Source of the DNA: Clostridia bacterium
Lineage (GTDB): Bacteria; Bacillota; Clostridia; Oscillospirales; SIG627
Length of the DNA stretch: 8,933 bases
Reading direction: 5' to 3'
NCBI GenBank assembly: GCA_017408325.1
Contig: JAFQUW010000030.1
Coordinates: 1-8,933 of the forward strand
Of this stretch, positions 1-5,683 are shown piece by piece. Under the pieces are notes generated by a model. That model was not told the origin of the DNA. It saw only the letters and a list, made by a program, of their open reading frames with translations, and ran no database searches. The first letter of the stretch is position 1. The number at the start of each line of letters is the position of its first letter. Made by a program: the position numbers and the translations under genes.

Positions 1-465
1 AGCGTCAAGCCGGGCGAGGGAATGGGCGGCGGTGACGTTCTGCTCTTCGTCGGCGCGCTGTTCTGGACGGCACACATTCTCGTCATCGACCGAAAAGCCG
101 CGGGCTCTGATCCGATCGTCTTTTCGCTTTTGCAGTTCGTGTTCGCGGGTATGTTTTCGCTGATTGCCGCGTTCCTCTTTGAGGACGTCAGTCTGACGGC
201 ACTGAAAAACTGCATCTGGCCGACGCTGTACACGGGCGTTTTTTCCTCGGGCGTCGCCTACACTTGTCAGGTCCTCGGTCAACGCGGCACGGAGCCTTCG
301 CGCGCGAGCATCATCCTCTCGGGCGAGGCGCTGTTCGGCGCGATCTCGGGCGTCCTTTTAAACGGCGAGACCGAGTCGCTCGAGCCGCGGATGCTCATCG
401 GCTCGCTTCTCATCTTCGGCGGCATCCTTCTCTCGCAGGTCGAGAAGCGAAAAAAAGAAGCGTAA
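1..465 (+). CDS. EamA/DMT-family permease, 3' part only
   Basis: The frame is open from base 1, so this gene starts outside the window; the ATG at 22 is internal. The 154 visible residues are the C-terminal half of a drug/metabolite transporter (EamA) inner-membrane permease. About five hydrophobic segments are visible (near residues 13-29, 39-60, 73-91, 100-120 and 129-146), which is the size of one EamA repeat. The stretch GALFWTAHILVIDR near the start of this half and the SGEALFGAISGVLLNGE segment are typical of the second EamA repeat. The protein ends in a basic, cytoplasmic-looking KRKKEA tail. The substrate of such permeases cannot be read from sequence. The gene converges on the htrA-like gene and shares its terminator. 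Family assignment is firm; function beyond 'probable metabolite exporter' is not known. Confidence 0.9.
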   Translation, partial: SVKPGEGMGGGDVLLFVGALFWTAHILVIDRKAAGSDPIVFSLLQFVFAGMFSLIAAFLFEDVSLTALKNCIWPTLYTGVFSSGVAYTCQVLGQRGTEPSRASIILSGEALFGAISGVLLNGETESLEPRMLIGSLLIFGGILLSQVEKRKKEA

Positions 466-479
466 ACAAACGAAAAAAG

Positions 480-512
480 AAAAGCCCTCTGCTCGGTTGC
501 AGAGGGCTTTTT
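480..512. terminator. bidirectional intrinsic terminator between EamA gene and htrA
   Basis: A perfect 9-bp GC-rich stem GCCCTCTGC / GCAGAGGGC (484-492 and 499-507) encloses the loop TCGGTT. It is flanked by AAAA on the left and TTTTT on the right, so both strands carry a U-run after the stem. It lies between two convergent stop codons (463-465 on +, 523-525 on -) and should end both transcripts. Confidence 0.92.
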
Positions 513-522
513 GCGGTTCGGT

Positions 523-1980
523 TTACTGCTGTGCTTCGTCAAGGGTGACGGTGATGAGGATCGTTTCTCCGTTTCGCCAGACGGAGAGGGTGGCTTCGTC
601 GCCCGCCTTGTAGTCGAGAAGCGCGGTCTTGAGCTCGCTTGCGGTGGTAATTTCCACCTCGCCGATCTTGGTGATGATGTCACCGCGGTGCATACCTGCT
701 TTTTCGGCGCAGGAGCCCTTCGTGAGGGCGGTGATGCGCACGCCCGCGATGCGGTTGGGCCCGTCGTAGCCGCTGACGGCCTGACCCTCGATGCCGAGCC
801 AGGGGCGTCCCTGCACGTAGCCGTGCTCGATGAGATCCTGTGCGATCTCCATCGCGTCGTCGATCGGGATGCAGAAGCCGAGTCCCTCAATGTCGGAGGA
901 GGCGTACTTCGCGCTGACGATGCCGATGACGTTTCCGTGGCAGTTGATGGCGGGTCCGCCGGAGTTGCCGGCGTTGATGGCGGCGTCCGTCTGGAACATC
1001 CGAATGGAGGTCATACTGTCCTCCACCATGATCTCGCGCGAGAGATTGGAGACGATGCCGCGCGTCAGGGTGTAGGTCAACTCACCCAGGGGGTTGCCGA
1101 TGACGAGGATCTCTTCGCCGACGACCATGTCGGCGCTTTTGCCCATTGTCAGGACGGTGAGTTCTGTCTTGGGCTCGATCTTGAGCACGGCGACGTCGTT
1201 TTGCGAGTCTTTTCCGACGAGTTTTGCTTCGTACTCCGTCTCATCGTAGAGGGTGACGGTGATCGTCGAGGCTCCTTCCACGATGTGGCAGTTGGTGAGA
1301 ATGTAGCCGTCCTCGGAAAAGACGAAGCCGGTGCCGCTGACCGGGTAGGTGGTCTGCTGACCGAAGATGTTTTCCATGCTGATCTCGGTGGAGATGCCGA
1401 CGACGGCGTTGACGCTGTTTTTGTAGATCTCGGCGGCGCTGAACGTCTCGTCGCTTTCACCGAAGACGGGTGCAAAGACACCCCCTTCAAATACGGTGTC
1501 TTCGTCGGTACTCCCCTCGGTTTCGGGGTTCTCACCTTGAACACCCTGCACGGGCAGGTCGGAGGGATTTTGGTCGGCGGGGGAGGCAAGGTAGTAGACG
1601 CCGATACCCGAAAGAATACCGAGCGCAAAGAGCGCGATGCACAAAAAGACCACCAGTCCCGTCTTGCTCTTTGCCTTCTTCGGCGGAACGACGGGCGTGG
1701 GGCGCGGCGGCTGGAACGCCGACGCGGTGTAACTCGGATAGGCCGGCTGCTGCGGTGCAACGGGTGCACTCGGACGCGCGTCGATGCGGTACGGGTCGTA
1801 AAAGCCCATGTTCTGTTCCGGCGTCTTCGTCGCGGGCTCACTTGCCTGCGGCGGGAAAGTCGGCTCGGTTGTCTTCGGTTTCTCTTGCGGCACTTCTTGC
1901 GGTGTTGCGGGAGTCACCTTGCTTTCCTCGGCGGGGGAAGTCTCTTCGCGAGGGGGGAAGTCAAACGGATTCTTGTCCAT
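523..1980 (-). CDS. htrA: HtrA/DegP-like membrane-anchored serine protease (S1C) with one PDZ domain
   Basis: A 485-aa envelope quality-control protease. Residues 1-105 are a Pro/Glu/Thr-rich, presumably cytoplasmic arm ending in a KKAKSK cluster. One transmembrane helix (about 107-130) anchors the protein, followed by an acidic linker (135-180). The trypsin-like domain (about 185-385) has the full triad: H232 in TNCHIV, D262 in QNDVAVLKI and S340 in NAGNSGGP. A single PDZ domain follows (about 392-482), with WLGIEG at its start and KAGMHRGDIITKIG inside. Length and architecture are typical of Gram-positive HtrA-like proteases. The start at 1980 is chosen because AGGAG sits 5 nt upstream; the frame stays open to 2250, but that part crosses the leader and promoter. 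Cysteines at 231, 347 and 370 near the active site are unusual. It is transcribed alone from 2117-2145. Substrates are unknown. Confidence 0.93.
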   Translation of the reverse strand: MDKNPFDFPPREETSPAEESKVTPATPQEVPQEKPKTTEPTFPPQASEPATKTPEQNMGFYDPYRIDARPSAPVAPQQPAYPSYTASAFQPPRPTPVVPPKKAKSKTGLVVFLCIALFALGILSGIGVYYLASPADQNPSDLPVQGVQGENPETEGSTDEDTVFEGGVFAPVFGESDETFSAAEIYKNSVNAVVGISTEISMENIFGQQTTYPVSGTGFVFSEDGYILTNCHIVEGASTITVTLYDETEYEAKLVGKDSQNDVAVLKIEPKTELTVLTMGKSADMVVGEEILVIGNPLGELTYTLTRGIVSNLSREIMVEDSMTSIRMFQTDAAINAGNSGGPAINCHGNVIGIVSAKYASSDIEGLGFCIPIDDAMEIAQDLIEHGYVQGRPWLGIEGQAVSGYDGPNRIAGVRITALTKGSCAEKAGMHRGDIITKIGEVEITTASELKTALLDYKAGDEATLSVWRNGETILITVTLDEAQQ

Positions 1981-1984
1981 ATTG

Positions 1985-1992
1985 TCTCCTTT
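1985..1992 (-). promoter_or_regulatory. ribosome binding site that fixes the htrA start
   Basis: On the minus strand AAAGGAGA ends 4 nt before the ATG at 1980 (AGGAG core 5 nt away). This supports starting at MDKNPFDF rather than at the ATG of the longer open frame at 2250. Confidence 0.85.
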
Positions 1993-2019
1993 TTCTGCGT
2001 GGCAGAAACGTTTTGTAAA

Positions 2020-2044
2020 TTGAGCTACATAAAGTGTAGCCCAA
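2020..2044 (-). promoter_or_regulatory. stem-loop in the htrA leader
   Basis: In the minus-strand transcript, TTGGGCTACA pairs with TGTAGCTCAA around the loop CTTTA. All ten positions pair, one of them as G-U. It lies about 40 nt before the htrA start codon and is not followed by a U-run, so it is not a terminator. It could act on mRNA stability or translation, or be a protein-binding inverted repeat in DNA. The pairing is seen; the function is inference. Confidence 0.5.
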
Positions 2045-2080
2045 ACTCGTGACGAAAATTTGCGAAAATTTTGAATGAGC

Positions 2081-2095
2081 CTTGAATTTTTCAAG
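2081..2095. repeat. short inverted repeat in the htrA leader
   Basis: CTTGAA and TTCAAG flank a 3-base spacer, giving a 6-bp perfect inverted repeat 22-36 bp downstream of the htrA -10 box. It could be an operator half-site pair or a weak hairpin. Next to it the 9-mer CGAAAATTT occurs twice with a 10-bp period (2053-2061 and 2063-2071). Chance occurrence in this AT-rich leader is possible. Confidence 0.3.
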
Positions 2096-2116
2096 CATCG
2101 CTTCACATTCCACTCA

Positions 2117-2145
2117 ATTTTACCACAAAACCGGTGGCCTGTAAA
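2117..2145 (-). promoter_or_regulatory. sigma-A-type promoter of htrA
   Basis: Read on the minus strand: -35 TTTACA (2140-2145), a 17-bp spacer, and -10 TAAAAT (2117-2122), the latter preceded by TGG, which makes an extended -10. Each hexamer matches consensus at 5 of 6 positions. An A-tract just upstream (2162-2168 on this strand) could act as an UP element. Transcription would start near 2110, leaving a leader of about 130 nt before the ATG at 1980. Confidence 0.72.
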
Positions 2146-2200
2146 GAGCGTGCGAGGGCTCTTTTTTTCTCCGTCGATCAAAAGAAGAAAAGGAGCTCCG

Positions 2201-2241
2201 ACCCAAAAAGAAGCACGCTCTAAGCGTGCTTCTTTTTGGGT
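2201..2241 (-). terminator. intrinsic terminator of the acylation operon
   Basis: A perfect 18-bp inverted repeat (2201-2218 and 2224-2241) with a 5-base loop begins directly after the ligase stop codon (2243-2245). In the minus-strand transcript the GC-rich core GAAGCACGC / GCGTGCTTC is preceded by an A-run and followed by TTTTT, the standard intrinsic terminator form. It separates the operon from the htrA promoter. Confidence 0.9.
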
Positions 2242-2242
2242 T

Positions 2243-3721
2243 TTACGCATGTTTTGCGATCATTTCTTTGCGGTTGATCTTGCCGTTGAAGGTCTTTAAG
2301 ATCTCGTCGATGACGACGATCTGCTTGGGCATCTTGTAGGGCTCGAGGTTCTCGGAGATGATGGTGCGGATCTCTTTTTCATCGAGTTTTTTGCCATCGG
2401 CGAGCACAACGAGGAGTTTGAGCGCGGTGACGGTGCCGTCTTTCGTCACGGGGACGAGCAGACACTCGTCGACGCATTCGGCGCGCATCACGACCTCCTC
2501 GACCTCGACGGGTGCGACCTTGAAGCCGCCCACGTTGATCGTGTCGTTGCTGCGACCGACGAGGAGAAGCTCTCCGTCCTCGGAGAAGTAGCAGAGGTCG
2601 CTCATCACGAGCATCCCGTTTTTGAGTGCCTTGGCGGTCTGTTCCGGTTCGTTCCAGTAGCCCTTCATCACGGACTTGGAACGGATCGCGACGAGGCCGG
2701 GATTTTCGGCGGTCGCGTTCGTCATCTCGTTTCCGTCCTCGTCGAGCAGAACGATCTCGCTGTAGGAGTTCGGCTTGCCGACGCTGCCTTTGTGCTTGGA
2801 GCCGCCGGAGACGCAGAACTCGTCCGTGCAGACGACGCCTGCCTCGCTGCAACCGAAGCAGTTGTACATATAGGTGTCGGGCATCAGCGCACGCATCTTT
2901 TCCTTGTCGGGTTCGGGATAGGCGGTCGAACTCGAGTAGATGAAGCGGATCTTGCCGTTTAGGGCGGCAAAGTTCTTCGACGCAAAGGCGAGCAGGAGAT
3001 GGATCGCGCTCGGCGGCAGATAGAGCGAGGTGACGCCGGCCTCCTCGATGGTCTGGAAGAAGAGCTTGAAGTTGCGGAAGCCGTCGAGCAGGCAGGAGGT
3101 GCTTCCCACCGCCATGGCGATGTGCACCTTGCGAAGACCTGCGGCGTGGTTCATCGGAGTCGGGATCAGCCAGACGTTGTCGCTTTGGATGTTCGTCGTC
3201 TCGATGCCCGCCAGGGCGATGTTGACCTGGTTTTCAAAGGAGACCATGACGCCTTTGGATTTGCCCGTGGTACCCGTGGTGAACAGGATCTCGGCGAGGC
3301 TGTCGCCGTCGGGCTCGGTCGGGACGTAGTCGTCGGGAATGGGTGCGATCTCGGAGAGGATCTCGTCGAGTGCCCACGCACCCTCAAGGTCGTCGCGCGC
3401 GGTGAGGGTGACGCATTTGGCGGCAGTCAATTCCGCCGCGATCTCCTCGATGCGGCGGGAGGGGGTTAGCTTTTCCAGGGGCACGAAGGTCGCACCGTAA
3501 AGCTGGACACCGTATTCGAAGGCGATGTAAGCAAAGCTGTGATCCGCCTCCACGATGACGCGGTCGCCGCGCGAGATGCCGTTCTTTTCCAAAAAGGACG
3601 CAACGCGGCGGTTCATCGCGGCAAGCGTTTCGTAGGTGTAACGTGCGTCGCCGATGATGAGGGCGATCTTGTCGGGAGACTGCTTTGCGGTCTCCTGAAT
3701 GGAAAGTGCAATGGATTTCAT
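2243..3721 (-). CDS. class I adenylate-forming (ANL) acid ligase, DltA-position
   Basis: A 492-aa cytoplasmic enzyme, about the length of DltA, that activates a carboxylic acid as acyl-AMP and probably loads it on the carrier protein at 5409-5639. Visible core motifs: phosphate loop FTTGTTGKSKG (147-157), a YNCFGCSEAG adenine-binding motif (286-295), D375 in VMSD (the ribose-binding Asp), VGRSNDTINVGG (388-399) in the hinge, and K481 in NGKINR, the adenylation lysine. The substrate region reads PMNHAAG (189-195); aligned by eye with DltA, the Asp that binds the D-Ala amino group is Ala here. The motif is closer to acyl-CoA/aryl-acid ligases. A fatty or other simple acid substrate is therefore likelier than D-alanine. 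Start: AAGGAA lies 6 nt upstream of the ATG. It is the last gene of the operon. Confidence 0.88.
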   Translation of the reverse strand: MKSIALSIQETAKQSPDKIALIIGDARYTYETLAAMNRRVASFLEKNGISRGDRVIVEADHSFAYIAFEYGVQLYGATFVPLEKLTPSRRIEEIAAELTAAKCVTLTARDDLEGAWALDEILSEIAPIPDDYVPTEPDGDSLAEILFTTGTTGKSKGVMVSFENQVNIALAGIETTNIQSDNVWLIPTPMNHAAGLRKVHIAMAVGSTSCLLDGFRNFKLFFQTIEEAGVTSLYLPPSAIHLLLAFASKNFAALNGKIRFIYSSSTAYPEPDKEKMRALMPDTYMYNCFGCSEAGVVCTDEFCVSGGSKHKGSVGKPNSYSEIVLLDEDGNEMTNATAENPGLVAIRSKSVMKGYWNEPEQTAKALKNGMLVMSDLCYFSEDGELLLVGRSNDTINVGGFKVAPVEVEEVVMRAECVDECLLVPVTKDGTVTALKLLVVLADGKKLDEKEIRTIISENLEPYKMPKQIVVIDEILKTFNGKINRKEMIAKHA

Positions 3722-3744
3722 AGTGGTTTCCTTTTTTTATGACG

Positions 3745-5343
3745 TTAGAAGTTTCCGTAGATGAAGTCGCGGGCGTTGTAGCCGGGGCCGTAGACGCCGA
3801 AGATCAAAACGGCGGCAAACAGAAGCAGGATCAGTCCCCAGCGGAAGATGAAGTTCTGGCGGTCGAGACCCTCGCGGATCTTGACGCCGTTCTCCTGCAG
3901 GATGCCGACGACGAAGAGCACCATCACACAGACGAAGATGAGGGAGAGTTCCGTCTCGGAAAGTCCGTAGGAGAACATCACCTTATCCGCACCCGTGATA
4001 AAGCCAAGGTCAACGGAGGTGAACATCGCGCCGATCATACGGAAGCCTTCGCCGAGGCTCGGTGCTTTGACGATGATACGGGAGATGCACAGAAGCGTGA
4101 AGGTGCGCAAAATCTGGAACAGTCTCCAACTGAAACTTTCGGTGTTGATCTTCAGCTTTTGGATGAGCTTCTGGAAGACGGGACCGAGTGCAACACCGCC
4201 CGAAATGAGGAAGGCGTTGTACAGACCGTTGGTGATGTACTGCGCGGTCACACCGTGCCAGATACCGATCAGGAAGAAGACCACAAAGGGTGCGGCGACG
4301 GACGGAACCATCTTGCCGGCGTGGGGACCCCACTTGAGACGGAATTTCTTGGAGACGGCGGTGACGGGACGGGAGAGCATCACGGGGTAGAACACGTATT
4401 CACGCATCCACGCGCCCAGCGACATATGCCATCTGCGCCAGAAGTCGCCCATCGAGTTTGCAAAGAAGGGACGTTCGAAGTTCATCGGCAGGTTGATGCC
4501 GAGCATCTGCGCCGCACCGCGGGCGATGTCGGTACCGCCGGAGAAGTCGCCGTAGATCTGGAAGGAGTAGGCGAGCACGCCGAAGAAGATCTGCGAGCCG
4601 TTGTAGTCGGTGAAGGTGGGGGAGAAGATGGTCGCCGTGATCACCGCGAGGCGGTCGGCGATGACGATCTTCTTGAAAAAGCCCCACAGAATGAGCTGTG
4701 CGCCGTGTTTTAAGTTTTTGTAGGAAAACGCGTGCGGAGTGCTGAGCTGAACGCCCACGTCGCCGAAGCGGCAGAGCGGTCCCTGCACGATCGACGGGAA
4801 GAAGGACGTAAACAGCGCAAACTTTCCGATGTGACGCTGCGCCGCGTACTTGCCGCGGCCGATGTCAATGAGGTAGCCGATGCTGTTGAAGGTGTAGTAC
4901 GACAAGCCCAGCGGCACGATGAGGTTCATCAACGGCATGTCGGGACTGATCCCCAAAAACGAGGGATCCTGCTTTGCCATGTTGATCAGTTTCAAGAGCA
5001 CGAGCACGCCGAGGTTGACGAGTACCGTCAAGACCTGGATCCGGTGGATCTTCTTGGCGGTCGCCTTCTTCATGTCGCGCGCTTTGTCTTTGGTGATCTC
5101 CTCGCCGAGCGAGAGGATGTGCTTTTGGTTCTTGTCGCGCAAACTCTGCATCCACAGCGCGGAGAAGTAGGTGAAGAGCGTCGTTGCCAGAATGTAGCAA
5201 AGACTCTCCACTCCGCCGCCGGAAAGATAGAAACCGTAACTTGCCGCGAGCAAAAGTGCCCACTGGAAACGGCGCGGCACGACGTAGTATGCCACGACGA
5301 CGGCAAACAGAAACACCAAGAACTTAAACGATGTAAAACCCAT
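3745..5343 (-). CDS. MBOAT-family membrane O-acyltransferase (DltB/AlgI-like)
   Basis: A 532-aa polytopic membrane protein with around ten hydrophobic segments. MBOAT hallmarks are PLGLSYYTFNSIGYLID (144-160), QGPLCRF (187-193), YSFQIYGDFSGGTDIARG (259-276), FWRRWHMSL with H306, and GIWHG with H363, which matches the catalytic histidine of DltB/AlgI. The C-terminal RDFIYGNF resembles the FIYFQF-type end seen in AlgI relatives. Length is close to AlgI and somewhat longer than typical DltB. It should take the acyl group from the carrier protein on the inner face and pass it across the membrane. Start: AAAGGA lies 10 nt upstream; the gene begins 65 nt after the carrier protein gene and ends 23 nt before the ligase. 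Acyl group and acceptor cannot be read from it. Confidence 0.93.
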   Translation of the reverse strand: MGFTSFKFLVFLFAVVVAYYVVPRRFQWALLLAASYGFYLSGGGVESLCYILATTLFTYFSALWMQSLRDKNQKHILSLGEEITKDKARDMKKATAKKIHRIQVLTVLVNLGVLVLLKLINMAKQDPSFLGISPDMPLMNLIVPLGLSYYTFNSIGYLIDIGRGKYAAQRHIGKFALFTSFFPSIVQGPLCRFGDVGVQLSTPHAFSYKNLKHGAQLILWGFFKKIVIADRLAVITATIFSPTFTDYNGSQIFFGVLAYSFQIYGDFSGGTDIARGAAQMLGINLPMNFERPFFANSMGDFWRRWHMSLGAWMREYVFYPVMLSRPVTAVSKKFRLKWGPHAGKMVPSVAAPFVVFFLIGIWHGVTAQYITNGLYNAFLISGGVALGPVFQKLIQKLKINTESFSWRLFQILRTFTLLCISRIIVKAPSLGEGFRMIGAMFTSVDLGFITGADKVMFSYGLSETELSLIFVCVMVLFVVGILQENGVKIREGLDRQNFIFRWGLILLLFAAVLIFGVYGPGYNARDFIYGNF

Positions 5344-5408
5344 TCTTCAATGATCCTTTAAAACAGTTTAGAAAAGCGAAGGTATCCTATTTTCGTCGGG
5401 GGTCAAGT

Positions 5409-5639
5409 TTACATTTCGTCCATCAGGCGCTCGACCAGACGGAGCATGGCCTCGGCGCTGTTGAAGTTTTCCGGCTCCATGTCTTCGGCGGTGATGGTCA
5501 CGTCGTAGGCATCGGCGAGTTCGGTGACGATGGAGACGATGTCGAAGCTGTCGAGTACGTTGTTGTCGACGAGCGCGGTCTCGTTTTCAAAGTCGATGTC
5601 GCTTCTGACACCCTTCAGGATTTCAAGCAGTTTTTCCAT
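5409..5639 (-). CDS. acyl carrier protein (DltC/ACP-like)
   Basis: A 76-aa acidic four-helix carrier protein. The attachment motif DSFDIVSI places the 4'-phosphopantetheine serine at residue 31, a little earlier than in fatty-acid ACP and about as in DltC-sized carriers. It would carry the acyl group made by the ligase at 2243-3721 as a thioester and hand it to the MBOAT protein. The RBS is AAGGAG, 11 nt before the ATG and behind an A-rich spacer, somewhat long. It lies 44 nt after the SGNH gene. The phosphopantetheinyl transferase is not in this window. It could equally be named a DltC homologue; I leave the symbol empty because the substrate is doubtful. Confidence 0.92.
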   Translation of the reverse strand: MEKLLEILKGVRSDIDFENETALVDNNVLDSFDIVSIVTELADAYDVTITAEDMEPENFNSAEAMLRLVERLMDEM

Positions 5640-5683
5640 TTTTTCTTTTTCTCCTTTTTCGTTGGTTTTTACAGAGGTCTCAA

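Noticed and set aside
2020..2044. CIRCE or other named heat-shock operator in front of htrA
   Set aside because: The inverted repeat does not match the CIRCE halves (TTAGCACTC/GAGTGCTAA) and its spacer is only 5 bases.
511..2052. Long plus-strand open frame opposite htrA
   Set aside because: It is antisense to a gene with an intact catalytic triad and PDZ domain. Its translation is Asp/Gly/Val-rich and domain-free, as expected from the complement of a GC-rich gene, and it lacks a good RBS.
2143..2168. Hairpin AAAGAGC/GCTCTTT plus T-run, terminator-like on the plus strand
   Set aside because: No plus-strand gene lies upstream of it. It overlaps the htrA -35 and its T-run is better read as an upstream A-tract on the minus strand.
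1981..2250. N-terminal extension of htrA to an ATG at 2250
   Set aside because: It would run through the leader, the promoter and part of the operon terminator. Strong AGGAG sits before the ATG at 1980.
2243..3721. Naming the ligase DltA
   Set aside because: Family and position fit, but the amino-group-binding Asp is missing and the substrate motif is acyl-ligase-like, so the name would assert an unsupported substrate.
3739..4713. Plus-strand open frame opposite the MBOAT gene
   Set aside because: Its translation is highly charged (Glu/Asp/His-rich) with no recognisable domain, and it is the exact complement of conserved MBOAT motifs.
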